In this document: positions 41,134 to 50,149 of the stretch, in pieces
Layout: every line of letters begins with the position of its first letter
How positions within the stretch are numbered: position 1 is the stretch's first letter
Assembly (NCBI RefSeq): GCF_963668165.1
Contig: NZ_OY764209.1
Coordinates: 1,798,001 to 1,862,000 of the forward strand
Source of the DNA: Marispirochaeta sp.
GTDB lineage: Bacteria > Spirochaetota > Spirochaetia > JC444 > Marispirochaetaceae
Reading direction: 5' to 3'
Length of the DNA: 64,000 nt
Translations under genes and position numbers: made by a program
The notes under the pieces: generated by a model
What the model saw: the letters and a program-made list of their open reading frames with translations, nothing else
What the model was told of the DNA's origin: nothing
Databases searched by the model: none

Positions 41134-43632
41134 TCAGTAACTGACCTTGATGCCGAAGGATGGTATAGGGACCCCCAGATTGAAGTCAGCGGATGTATCC
41201 TTATCCTCTTCTCCCGTATAGGAGTTGAAGGATGTATTCGTTTCAGGTTCGTACAAACCTGCCAGAATATCCTCCAGAGCAATATACCACTCCCAGTAGA
41301 CTTTCGATCCCGGTTTGTAATGCCCGTAGGACAACCTCAAATCGATGGGAGCGGAAATACCGTCCCGCAGGCTGTCGGAATAAAAAGATCTGCGGGCATA
41401 CTGCTCGATAATGGTCCCATTGAAATCGGCCGGATACATGGTGATGTCTCCCACCTGCGAACGAGGCGCACCGGTTGCCAGAGATCCCATAACGGAAAAG
41501 GTCCAGCCGGGATTGAACCGCCAGTTCACCACCAGGTTGAGATTATGAAAACGGTGAAAACTGGGATAATACCATTCGTCCAGAGGGTCTCCGTTACTTT
41601 GATAATAATCGTCCGCTTCCTCCTCCGAACCTGTATTGGAAGGGTTGTAATACCGGGCGTATATGAAGGAGTAGGTCAGATAACCGTCCCACTTTCTGCC
41701 TGTCTTTTTTTGCAGCATCACATCGAAACCGATCACATGCCCCTTCCCTTTGGTATTGTAATAGAGTATGGCATCTCCGCTCGCATCATCCTCCGTCGTT
41801 ATAATCAAGCGATTCAGATAATACTTATAGTAACTTTCGGCGGTGAATTTCCATCCATTTCCCCAAAGGACCTCCGCTCCGACGAGGTTGAAAAGCGCTT
41901 GATCGGGGCTGAACTTCCAGTCATCGACTCCTTCTTTCTTCTCAAAAACTTCGGAAGATAAGGGAAAATAGGAAAACAATCCCGTTCCACAGGAAAGATT
42001 CAGGGCATTGATCCCGTAGCGATCTTCAAAAGCCGTCCAGGTTACACTGGCCCGGGGATTGACCGCAGGTTTGGCGTGCATATTGAAACCGTCATGCCAG
42101 ATGAAATAATGCTCGCCCCGGAGGCCTACTTCACTGCTGATCCGGGACTGATCGTCTCCATACTCCCATATCAGGAACAAGGCGGAGTTTATGGAGTTGT
42201 TATCGTCCACTTTGTTTGTGAAGGATTTTTTTTCCAGTTCGAAAGAAGAACCGTTGAAGCTGCTCGTCCATCCGGTAAAATCCGTATCGGAAGATGTCTG
42301 TTTCAGAACCTCTTCCGTTCCCAGGACAAGGACATGGGAGTCGCTCAACAGTTTTTCGCCAGTCAGCTTTACCTGGGCCTGCCGCATATCCAAATCATAG
42401 GAGCCCTCATTGGTCAAGCCGTCAATGGAATAGGAATCTCCCGTAAGATAGGAGCTGTATTGATCGATAAAATTTTGGCTATATTCTCTGCTCCCCCTGT
42501 TGGAGACCTCGTATTCCATATTCATGATATTCCAGTTGTATCCCGCCAGCATATCAATGAACAGAGTATCCGTAGGAGACCACTTCATCCCTCCGGACAA
42601 AAAGGAGTTGATATAGTCGTAATCGAAGAAAACATCCGTCGTGAAACCGTCGTGTTTCGCACTGGTATCCACACCGACACCATCGGTTCCCATAAATCCG
42701 TTGAGATAGAATTCCATGGCCGTAGTGGGTTTGTAGTACCATTTGCCGTAAAAATCCCGGATATAGGGTATGGTCGTCATATCTTCCAGTTCATCGGGAT
42801 AAATCAGTTTCGCCGTATCCAGGTAGGTGACTTTTCCCCCGAGAAACAGTCCGGAGGATTCTCCTAGGGGAGATCGGATAAAAAGATCGGCGGATGTGGT
42901 GGAAAAAGAGCCGTCCACCCGCATCTCCGGTTCGTCCGGCGTTTTCGTCGTAATTTCAAGGAGTCCCGACATAGCCCTGCCGTAGCGGGCGGAATAGATC
43001 CCGTGAGACAACTTGGCTGTCTCCACCATGTTCGGATTGAAAATGGAGTAGGCGCCTCCCCAATGGAAGGGATACGTCACATAAAATCCGTCCAGGGCAG
43101 CGGCCATTTCTTCCGGATATCCTCCCCTGATGGAAGGTTGGGCGTCCCAGCCGCCGGTATAGCCGACTCCGGGAAGGGTTTTTATGGAAGACATGACATC
43201 CTCTACAATGCCGATATTGGCGGTAGAGTTCATATCTTCCCGATCCATCGCGATCGAGACACCCACTTCCTCGTCGCTTTCTCCCGGGGCGGAACGCTCC
43301 ACCACCAACTCCTCTCCTTCGATGAATCCGGAAAGAACCATAGCGACTTCAATCTCTTCCGTACCTTTGGAAACAGGCAAACGGACTCCTTCGTATCCCG
43401 GATAACTGACAAGAAGAACCACTCGTTCCATATCTTCCGGAACGGAAGCCACCGCATTCCCTGTCATATCAGTGTAAACGGATTCCTCTTCCCCCACGAT
43501 ATGAATCATAGCCCCCTCCAGAGGGATCTCCAAATCCCTGTCATTGACGATGATACGTATATCCCGTCCGTACAAGGAAATAGTTACAAGAAAAAGACAT
43601 GCAGCAATCAGTCTATTTTTTTTCACAGGCAA
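41134..43632 (-). CDS. TonB-dependent outer-membrane receptor
   Basis: The 832-residue protein begins at TTG 43632, with AGGAAG seven bases before; GTG at 43626 is a second option. A signal peptide (about 22 residues) is followed by a carboxypeptidase-regulatory-like domain (residues 25-100). Next is a plug domain with MSSIKTLPGVGYTGGWDAQ, SIRGGYPEEMAAALDGFYVTY and YSARYGRAMSGLLEIT near residues 150-235. The rest is a beta-barrel rich in aromatic strands, ending in FGIKVSY. A classical TonB box is not obvious in the N-terminal 30 residues. The co-encoded TonB and ExbB/D would power it. Substrate is unknown; the regulatory domain is typical of SusC-like or siderophore receptors. Confidence 0.87.
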   Translation of the reverse strand: MPVKKNRLIAACLFLVTISLYGRDIRIIVNDRDLEIPLEGAMIHIVGEEESVYTDMTGNAVASVPEDMERVVLLVSYPGYEGVRLPVSKGTEEIEVAMVLSGFIEGEELVVERSAPGESDEEVGVSIAMDREDMNSTANIGIVEDVMSSIKTLPGVGYTGGWDAQPSIRGGYPEEMAAALDGFYVTYPFHWGGAYSIFNPNMVETAKLSHGIYSARYGRAMSGLLEITTKTPDEPEMRVDGSFSTTSADLFIRSPLGESSGLFLGGKVTYLDTAKLIYPDELEDMTTIPYIRDFYGKWYYKPTTAMEFYLNGFMGTDGVGVDTSAKHDGFTTDVFFDYDYINSFLSGGMKWSPTDTLFIDMLAGYNWNIMNMEYEVSNRGSREYSQNFIDQYSSYLTGDSYSIDGLTNEGSYDLDMRQAQVKLTGEKLLSDSHVLVLGTEEVLKQTSSDTDFTGWTSSFNGSSFELEKKSFTNKVDDNNSINSALFLIWEYGDDQSRISSEVGLRGEHYFIWHDGFNMHAKPAVNPRASVTWTAFEDRYGINALNLSCGTGLFSYFPLSSEVFEKKEGVDDWKFSPDQALFNLVGAEVLWGNGWKFTAESYYKYYLNRLIITTEDDASGDAILYYNTKGKGHVIGFDVMLQKKTGRKWDGYLTYSFIYARYYNPSNTGSEEEADDYYQSNGDPLDEWYYPSFHRFHNLNLVVNWRFNPGWTFSVMGSLATGAPRSQVGDITMYPADFNGTIIEQYARRSFYSDSLRDGISAPIDLRLSYGHYKPGSKVYWEWYIALEDILAGLYEPETNTSFNSYTGEEDKDTSADFNLGVPIPSFGIKVSY

Positions 43633-43841
43633 TCATTACTTCCTCTTTACCGTCTAAACACACGAGTGTTGAAAAAGTGTCACTCCCCATTCCTATTTCT
43701 TTTTAACACAGTATTTTTATACAATGAGTTTTTCTACAGGCTCGTTATATAGCCGACCCCATACGTTCACTCAATAGAAATAGCAACGATGGGATAACCT
43801 AACCGACATTCCGAAGCCTTTTCGTAGTCGGATACCACCGA
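43633..43841. other. Intergenic region upstream of the TonB receptor
   Basis: A purine-rich ribosome site for the receptor lies at its left edge. I see no convincing -35/-10 pair. The convergent end of the next minus-strand gene lies on the right. Confidence 0.3.
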
Positions 43842-44747
43842 TTATGAAGAGAGTTCTCTTCTCCATCGGAATACTATCTGTAATGAACGTAATGTCTGAA
43901 ACAGAAAGAAGAGCATCGGAAACCAGTAGACAGCGGCTATCCGATTATCCGGAAGTCGAAACGCCAACAGATAGAAAGCCAAAGCAACAATAGCCGTGGG
44001 CCAAATGGCTATTTGGGAAGCCTTACATACATCAGCTGACTGCATCTCGTCGTCCCATATATTGCGGCGCCGGATTCGTTCCAAAAACCATAATACTAAT
44101 ATGAAAATGAAAGGGCTCATTATAACCAGTGAGAACATCGGTATAGCCAGCAAAATAGAATCACCTGTTTGTCCTTTCTGCATCCACAGTGTTATCAACA
44201 AGAATACCAGCCCACTGATTCCAGAAAGACTTCCAGTATAATGCAGAGTCAGAAACAGGGCATCATCTTTACCGGTCTTTGAAAAAACAAAAAGGAAACC
44301 TTCCCTGAGATAAAGAATGATGATCGCAAGGGAAGAAAGTAGATAGACAAGATGAATGAAGAAATTCGCTTTCAGGATATTCCATTCCCCTTGAAAAGAC
44401 AGATTCGCTTCGAATTGATGGCCGATATCCTGGAGCATCGCCAAATCGCTGAACATCAGAACAAAAGACAGAATACCCATGAATAGTATTGCAGCCCTGA
44501 TTCGCCGGAGGGTCGGGACCGATTTCTGCTGTCGTATCAGCAGGGCGATTGAGACGAATTGGTAGAGGAATAGGATTGCCAAGCACCCAACGATTACTAA
44601 TGACTGTTGGTCCGGAGGGCGGATGTTCGCGTCTTCCATGAGTCGAACTGCAGAGAATAATTGAGTAAAGCCGACGATGCAGGAAAGGACAGCGGCCAGT
44701 CCAAGGGCTCGGATGAGCCAGAAAAACAAAACGTTACCTCGATTCAT
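43842..44747 (-). CDS. Multi-pass membrane protein, partner of an XRE regulator
   Basis: This 301-residue protein has about seven or eight hydrophobic helices (first FFWLIRALGLAAVLSCIVG, last VYWFPMLFFLFQTL). It has no catalytic motif I can name. The N-terminal ATG overlaps the 3' end of the XRE-type gene by 14 bases, so the two are translated together. Small XRE regulators followed by a multi-pass DUF2975-type membrane protein are common, and this may be such a pair, but the length is greater than usual. Function unknown. Confidence 0.6.
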   Translation of the reverse strand: MNRGNVLFFWLIRALGLAAVLSCIVGFTQLFSAVRLMEDANIRPPDQQSLVIVGCLAILFLYQFVSIALLIRQQKSVPTLRRIRAAILFMGILSFVLMFSDLAMLQDIGHQFEANLSFQGEWNILKANFFIHLVYLLSSLAIIILYLREGFLFVFSKTGKDDALFLTLHYTGSLSGISGLVFLLITLWMQKGQTGDSILLAIPMFSLVIMSPFIFILVLWFLERIRRRNIWDDEMQSADVCKASQIAIWPTAIVALAFYLLAFRLPDNRIAAVYWFPMLFFLFQTLRSLQIVFRWRRELSS

Positions 44748-44973
44748 CCTGTTCCTCCTCTTTTAGGTAAAAAACATCATCGAAGGAAACACCGAATACG
44801 CGTGCAATCTTCATTGCTAAAAGACAGGAAGGAACAAACCTGCCAGATTCAACAGAATAGATGGTCACCCGGGTCACACCCACCGCATCAGCCAATTCCT
44901 GCTGAGTCATTTCGCCATTTTCAAATCGCAGCTTGCGTATGTAATTACCTAACTCCATGTATATTTTGCTCAT
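44734..44973 (-). CDS. XRE-family helix-turn-helix regulator
   Basis: The 79-residue protein has a clear Cro/CI-type helix-turn-helix: YIRKLRFENGEMTQQELADAVGVTRVTIYSVESGRFVPS, with an acidic C-terminus (DDVFYLKEEEQDESR). ATG at 44973 is taken as start; ATG at 44958 would lose five residues. Such regulators usually repress their own operon. An inverted repeat directly upstream may be its operator. Confidence 0.88.
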   Translation of the reverse strand: MSKIYMELGNYIRKLRFENGEMTQQELADAVGVTRVTIYSVESGRFVPSCLLAMKIARVFGVSFDDVFYLKEEEQDESR

Positions 44974-44979
44974 CCATAT

Positions 44980-44995
44980 GATAAGTATAATTATC
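44980..44995. promoter_or_regulatory. Inverted repeat GATAA-N6-TTATC before the XRE gene
   Basis: The 16-base repeat lies seven bases upstream of the proposed start codon, overlapping where the ribosome site or -10 box would be. It is placed to mediate autorepression. Confidence 0.4.
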
Positions 44996-45239
44996 TTAAT
45001 GCTAAGCAAACTTATCTCATTCTGTCAATACTGATCCACTTCATCAAGTATCTCAGAGAGATCTCCTGACTCGTTCACATCACTGAAAACTTCTGCCCAG
45101 ATGACGAACCGATCTTTCTCATTCTCCACTGCAATGCCTTTTTAGATCTGTCTCACAGACTGGCAGACATTTTGGTGCTATCGTTATTAAAGGTGTGTTC
45201 AATGTATCCGCCAAAATAATAACGAATATATTATAGTTT
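44996..45239. other. Intergenic DNA without visible genes
   Basis: AT-rich, no coding signal. It lies between the XRE promoter and the DUF1566-type pseudogene. Confidence 0.4.
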
Positions 45240-45505
45240 ATTACGGACATAAATGTTGATCAGAAATAAATACCCCACTTTCAAGACCTGTAATCACAAA
45301 AAGTACATTTTTGGAAGGTAAAAACCAGTCGTCATAGCCATTATAACTTAAGGCGTCACAGAGCTGGGCCGCTGTCGCCTATGGCATATACAATACCGGC
45401 GCTGCCCCCGCCATCCGATCCTCCCGTATTACACCCGATTGCCAGCAATCACGCTACTGTAATCAAGAGTCCTAAAATACTTCTTCTCTTTTCCATGGAT
45501 TATCC
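45240..45505 (-). pseudogene. DUF1566/Lcl-domain lipoprotein, broken
   Basis: On the minus strand MEKRRSILGLLITVA is followed by a stop and, in another frame, LLAIGCNTGGSDGGGSAGIV, a lipobox with a glycine-rich linker. After a second shift CDALSYNGYDDWFLPSKNVL appears, the WxLPS signature of DUF1566 (Lcl C-terminal) surface proteins. At least two frame changes in under 250 bases show decay. Such lipoproteins are numerous in spirochaetes, which agrees with the suggested host. Confidence 0.65.
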
Positions 45506-45603
45506 TCCAATATTATTTTTTCCATAAGCCGGGCAGTGTTTTGTGGCTGCAGGGATAAACCCGGATTATCCTGAGTTCATTCATAGAAGATTCAAAAAAC
45601 GGA

Positions 45604-46002
45604 TCAAAACTCTCTTCCATCTTTGGGTCCCCCCGCCTGACAATTCTGTCCGGATTTGATAAATGCAATGACATTAACCAGCAATATCAACAATCCGGAA
45701 ACACTGGAAAAAAGTCCTTGGCTCAACGGCATCTGACGGGTTACAAGGCTATGTGTATATACGATTGTGATCAGAAAAATGACAAAAATCGTCGGTAAAA
45801 GAATCCATCTCCGCTCAACAGGCTTTTTCGAAGCAATCAGTAATAAAATCCCCCAGGAAACACCTACGGCTGCAACAATCCCCAGTGGATATTCATATGT
45901 TCGATAGCGCAGCAATGCAGGTATGAAAACACGGGCCGCAATTATTAAATCCGCAATGGCCGCCAGCCAGTATCCTGTTCTCAGCCATTTTTCCTTCTTC
46001 AT
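45604..46002 (-). CDS. Small integral membrane protein
   Basis: From ATG 46002, with GGAGG nine bases upstream, the 132-residue protein has four membrane helices (GYWLAAIADLIIAARVFIPA, then GIVAAVGVSWGILLLIA, ILLPTIFVIFLITIVY and VSGLLILLVNVIAFI). It has a short basic loop in the middle and a hydrophilic C-terminus. I recognise no family or active site. Confidence 0.6.
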   Translation of the reverse strand: MKKEKWLRTGYWLAAIADLIIAARVFIPALLRYRTYEYPLGIVAAVGVSWGILLLIASKKPVERRWILLPTIFVIFLITIVYTHSLVTRQMPLSQGLFSSVSGLLILLVNVIAFIKSGQNCQAGGPKDGREF

Positions 46003-46106
46003 GATAGAAGACCTCCACTCACAAAGAAGTCTTCCCTGCATCCCATAGGAAGCAGGGAAGACCCGTCAATCTGTCCCCGGCCCTTCAGGAAAGAAAAGCC
46101 TTACGA

Positions 46107-47420
46107 TCAGTAAGAAATCCCATAGCTGTAGACCGATCCTGAATCAGCCCCCTCTGTATCATCAACATCGTTCTGGTATGTTCCGATTATGGCGGTCGTA
46201 CCCGTTTCGGACAAGGAGACACTTTTACCGAAGCAATCCGCCGAAGCACCGTCGGCAGCAGCGATTCTTGCTTTTTGGGTCCATGTGGAGGGTTGCAGAA
46301 AATCGGTAGAATCAAAGACTCCGGTAAAAAGATAGGCGGCGCCATTCTGCTGATCGGATTGGGCACCTACAAGGGCGATGGAACCGCCCGATGAAAGACT
46401 AACGGAACAGCCGAAGCCGGAACCTCCTCCCAGGGAACCGATATCAACGAACCCGCCCCATTTATTGCCCATCGATTCAGAGTAGACATATGCCGCTCCT
46501 TTTCCTTCTGCTCCGATCAAGGCAACCGAACCGTCGGAAGACAAGGCAAGGCTCGAACCGAAACGGTCTCCGTTATTTGAATCATACGGGGAGGAAAGAC
46601 CGGTTCCGAATTGAGACTTCACGGTCCATCCGGTAGAGGCATTATAGGAGTAGAAGAAAACTCTCCCCTGCGCAGAATAAATTGAAGGAGCTCCGATCAA
46701 GGCGGTCATTCCATCGGAGGAAAGGCACACTGTTTCACCGAACTTAACGTGGTCAACATATGGGGACGGTATCCAAACTTCATTGGACCAGGCTATCCCT
46801 GAATAAATATATACAGATCCAACATTTGCAGTCTGAAGGGTATCATCCCCAAGTGCCCCCACCAGAGCAACCGAACCATCGGAAGACAGACTGACGCTTA
46901 CGCCAAAATTATCGTTGACCTGTGATCCATCGCTGGAAGTGGAAGCACTCAGTTTCACCGCTTGAGTCCAGGTACTGCCGCTTCCGGTAAAAATATAGGC
47001 AGCGCCGGCACAGGAGCCTGAACTGTCATTATTGGGAGAGCCGACGATTGCAGTCGATCCATCGGGAGAAAGGCATACTGCCATGCCGAATTTATCATAG
47101 GCTAGACCATCAGCAGGAATCAGCTTCGCCATCTGCGTCCAGCTCGACCCGTTTCGGGCATAGATATAGGCTGCCCCGCTGTCCAGCCCATTGGTATTAT
47201 CGTCCCCGTGAGCCCCGACCAGCGCCAGCATTCCATCGGCGGAAAGGCTGACACTGTTTCCAAACCAATCATCCCCTGCGGCATCAGAAGCCCATAATTG
47301 ACTTAGGGGGGTTACTGTATCTGTTGTATCTGTACCGCTGTCGCCTGTGGGGTCGCTGCATCCAGCCAGCATAACGATCAGCCCTCCCAAAACGAACAAA
47401 ATTCTTTTATATGTTTTCAT
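46107..47420 (-). CDS. FG-GAP repeat surface lipoprotein
   Basis: ATG at 47420 follows GGAAGGAAAC. The signal peptide MKTYKRILFVLGGLIVMLAGC ends in a lipobox, and a Thr/Asp-rich linker follows. The remaining 400 residues hold about seven repeats of the FG-GAP type, each with a pattern such as DDWFGNSVSLSADGMLALVGAHGDD. The calcium-binding loop D-x-D/N-x-D and a hydrophobic strand recur about every 55 residues. Such proteins form beta-propellers on the cell surface and are thought to bind calcium, glycans or other proteins. The variable D/N loops argue for surface exposure. Nothing points to a specific ligand. Confidence 0.8.
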   Translation of the reverse strand: MKTYKRILFVLGGLIVMLAGCSDPTGDSGTDTTDTVTPLSQLWASDAAGDDWFGNSVSLSADGMLALVGAHGDDNTNGLDSGAAYIYARNGSSWTQMAKLIPADGLAYDKFGMAVCLSPDGSTAIVGSPNNDSSGSCAGAAYIFTGSGSTWTQAVKLSASTSSDGSQVNDNFGVSVSLSSDGSVALVGALGDDTLQTANVGSVYIYSGIAWSNEVWIPSPYVDHVKFGETVCLSSDGMTALIGAPSIYSAQGRVFFYSYNASTGWTVKSQFGTGLSSPYDSNNGDRFGSSLALSSDGSVALIGAEGKGAAYVYSESMGNKWGGFVDIGSLGGGSGFGCSVSLSSGGSIALVGAQSDQQNGAAYLFTGVFDSTDFLQPSTWTQKARIAAADGASADCFGKSVSLSETGTTAIIGTYQNDVDDTEGADSGSVYSYGISY

Positions 47421-47519
47421 GTTTCCTTCTTTCCTCCATATATTAGAGTTGCTGAACTCAGTAATTATCTTGAGTTTTTCTATATTTATCACAGATACAA
47501 AGCTGGGTAATTAACATAT

Positions 47520-47673
47520 GTTAAATTCGTATTTCAGGCTCTACGAAGTCTTTTGTCTGGGAGGGCTATGCAGAGATTGTATGATCCAGTGCCAAAGCTG
47601 TTATAAGGAGACATCAGACTTACGGAGCTGGAAGACTCTGAAGAAGTGAAAATTACACTTTTCAGAAAAGCGA
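47520..47673. other. Short gap without a recognised gene
   Basis: No coding or structural signal seen. Confidence 0.4.
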
Positions 47674-47984
47674 TCATTTTCGTTTAGAAATAATAGATCT
47701 GATCCGGCTCAGGGACACAGGAGTTATTCCCAGGTATGAAGCGACATGGAACAGAGAGATATGCTGCTCTATTTCGGGATATTCGTTCCGGAAATTGAGG
47801 TACCGCGTGGTAGCATCTTCGATTAGCAGAGACCGGACCCTGTTTTCCATCTCCAGATAATGGTCAAAAAATATTGCACTCTCTATTTCCTTCCAGCAGG
47901 GATGCCGGTGTATAAGAAGCTGATAGGATTCAGGAGGTAAATTGATAATGGCACATTCAGTCAATGCCTGTATTGAAAACCAGA

Positions 47985-49317
47985 CAGGGCCAGCGCATTA
48001 AAATAGCTCAGGCAGTTGGCTTGAATGCTTCGTCTGGAGCGAATAGCAATTCTTCCAAATAGCGGTTATTCCAACCAGCCGCTTTGCGCCGCCCCTTTAA
48101 GCTTCCCTTGCTATTCTTATCACGGCGGACGAGATTCATAGCTATGCGACGTAAAATTGCAAAGTTTTCAGGGGAATAGCCTTTTCGCATGCGACTTTCA
48201 TCTTCCCGGAAGACCATGTCCAACACCCAGTGAACGGAGTTCTCTACCCCCCAATGGGCTCGTATCGCTGAGTTCAGAAGCTCTGCATTCGCAGGGAGCG
48301 AGCTAATGTAGTAGCGAGTTTCCACACTTTCTTTATCACCGATGGTACGCTGTGCTCTGACCATGGCGATACTCTGTACCCCTTTCCAATCTTTGATATG
48401 CGGCTTCAGCCAGTCGATCTCATCAGTCGCCACACATTCACGGACTTCACATCGACCGTGTTCCTTGTTGAAGTCCCTGTGATAATCAATCCACTCTTCT
48501 GTTTTCTCAGTCCCGGGTTTGATTTCATCGAAGCAAAACTTCAATTCATCGTGCAGATGAGGTCTATTTCCCTTCACCGCAAGCACATAGTTGGCTTGTT
48601 TCTCTTTAATGAGGTTGGCGATATCTGTCTGGCAACCCATAGCGTCTATAGTCACGATGCATCCCTTTAGTTCAAGCAGCTTAAGAAGCTCTGGGATAGC
48701 GGTGATTTCATTTGATTTCTCGTCAGTCTTCACCTGACCGAGAACCATGCGGTTCTCTGACGCCCAGGCGCTTACCATATGGAGTGCAGACTTCCCGCTA
48801 TAATGATCATGGCTGCGACGGGCTGTCTTTCCATCAATCGCGACGATTTCTCCTTGGGTTTGTTCACGGATGGCATTCACCCAACTGAGAAAGCATTGCT
48901 GGAGTTGTTCAGGATTGAGGCGAATAAACAAGCGCCGAATCGTATCATGAGAAGGAATCCCATTCGGAAGGGCCAGGAACTTCTTAAGCCAGTGCTCCTT
49001 CTCCTTTCCGTAGGTCTCAATTTCCTCCCAGGTTTCACAATGGCAAACAACTGCACAGATGGTGATTACTATGATGTCCAGGATGAGATGTCGCTTATGC
49101 CGATCTATCCGCGGATCTTCAATTGCTTGAAAATGTTCAATAATATTCATTGACTGACTCTTGCCCATCTTATGCCCTCTCACTAATTGATGCAAAGAGT
49201 CTGCTATATCATGGAGAAAAAGTCTAGAACGTATAAAAATTCATGTATGGCTGCATAAAAATTCAATAATCGCTCTTCGAGCCCACTGCTTGTGCATAAC
49301 TATGTGCGCTGGCCCTG
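47985..49317 (-). mobile_element. ISAs1-family insertion sequence, intact
   Basis: The 1333-base element has terminal inverted repeats CAGGGCCAGCGCA. It is flanked by the direct repeat AAAACCAGA at 47976-47984 and 49318-49326, the 9-base target duplication. It carries one minus-strand transposase gene. The perfect duplication and the undamaged gene halves outside show a recent insertion. Confidence 0.93.
48008..49195 (-). CDS. ISAs1-family transposase
   Basis: The 395-residue protein fits ISAs1 transposases: MNIIEHFQAIEDPRIDRHKRHLILDIIVITICA near the N-terminus, IVAIDGKTARRSHD with the first Asp near 140, CIVTIDAMGCQTDIANLI with the second, and VENSVHWVLDMVFREDESRM with the Glu near 330. The DDE triad is complete. 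The gene fills most of the element and should be functional. ATG at 49195 or the internal methionine of MNIIEHF may start it. Confidence 0.93.
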   Translation of the reverse strand: MHQLVRGHKMGKSQSMNIIEHFQAIEDPRIDRHKRHLILDIIVITICAVVCHCETWEEIETYGKEKEHWLKKFLALPNGIPSHDTIRRLFIRLNPEQLQQCFLSWVNAIREQTQGEIVAIDGKTARRSHDHYSGKSALHMVSAWASENRMVLGQVKTDEKSNEITAIPELLKLLELKGCIVTIDAMGCQTDIANLIKEKQANYVLAVKGNRPHLHDELKFCFDEIKPGTEKTEEWIDYHRDFNKEHGRCEVRECVATDEIDWLKPHIKDWKGVQSIAMVRAQRTIGDKESVETRYYISSLPANAELLNSAIRAHWGVENSVHWVLDMVFREDESRMRKGYSPENFAILRRIAMNLVRRDKNSKGSLKGRRKAAGWNNRYLEELLFAPDEAFKPTA

Positions 49318-49689
49318 AAAACCAGATGTCCTTGCCAGAATCGGTAAAATAGGGCATGTATATACCGGAAATGTCTCCTTTCAGCCGAAAGTTTATTATT
49401 CGCTCATTTCCCGCCATATCAATGGAAAAAACCCTGAATATCCCTTTATATACAACTCCGATCTGTCCCCACCGTTCTCCCTGTCGAACGAGATATTCAT
49501 TCGGCTTCAGCGATTGGACAGTGGCAAGCCTTTTTGCTGACTGTTTTTCATTTTCCGGAATTTCAAAAAACCTTTCTAAAACTGAAAAAAGAAAATCACT
49601 TGTTTCTCGTTCCATCTACACTCCTCAATACAGGCGGTTATAAGATAGATCATTTACTGGATATATCAATCCTGTTCTCCCTTTTCGGA

Positions 49690-50086
49690 CAAGAATATGC
49701 CGGTGTCCCTCAAAGGTGGCTGCTCATATTTTCCGAGAAAGCCTACGAACGGGAGATGAAGACTTTCCGAAAGAACCTGAAGAAAGAGTTTGAGAAAGAA
49801 AGAAATAGAACTGAAGCATCTGCGTAACACTGCCTGTGCCGAGGATGTCCGGACGGCTGCAGAATCCTTCTCTCGGAAACTCAAGCACTTGCATATAGCT
49901 TTCCATGTCTATGAGAGGCCCTGCTATGAGGGCAAAGGTCGGCCGAAGGCAGGCAGCACTCCCATCCCGACCTCATGGTTTATCAGAAGGGGTGCTCAGC
50001 TATGATGAGGAGCGTATAGAGGCCGACAGACTCCGTAAGGGCAAGTTCATCGTGGCCACAAACGTTCTGCGAATAGCCGAAGTTAC
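49690..50086 (+). pseudogene. IS1634-family transposase fragment
   Basis: This plus-strand fragment encodes EYAGVPQRWLLIFSEKAYER, then in another frame KKEIELKHLRNTACAEDVRTA and further on GVLSYDEERIEADRLRKGKF. It is nearly the same as part of the remnant at 36019-37434. Both ends are cut. It lies between the Crp/Fnr gene and the second group II intron. Confidence 0.75.
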
Positions 50087-50149
50087 CAAGGCATCCACCT
50101 GTAAGCAATGTTATTAGCTTTTTGTAAACAATGTTCATAATCCGTACCT

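Larger units (their letters stand above)
47674..49615 (-). pseudogene. Crp/Fnr-family regulator gene split by an ISAs1 element
   Basis: The N-terminal half (49615 to 49318) encodes a cyclic-nucleotide-binding domain (LKPNEYLVRQGERWGQIGVVYKG, MAGNERIINFRLKGDISGIY). The C-terminal half (47984 to 47674) encodes the helix-turn-helix segment HISLFHVASYLGITPVSLSRIR. Joining them after removal of the element and one copy of the 9-base duplication restores an open frame: KDIWFSIQALTECAIINLPPES. The gene was therefore intact until recently. Such short proteins with the 'YHIASYLGITPVSLSRIR'-type helix-turn-helix are usual Crp/Fnr relatives in Bacteroidetes and spirochaetes. Confidence 0.9.

Noticed and set aside
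40196..43752. Long plus-strand frames opposite exbB and the TonB receptor
   Set aside because: They are shadows; the minus-strand proteins have signal peptides, plug and barrel features and operon spacing.
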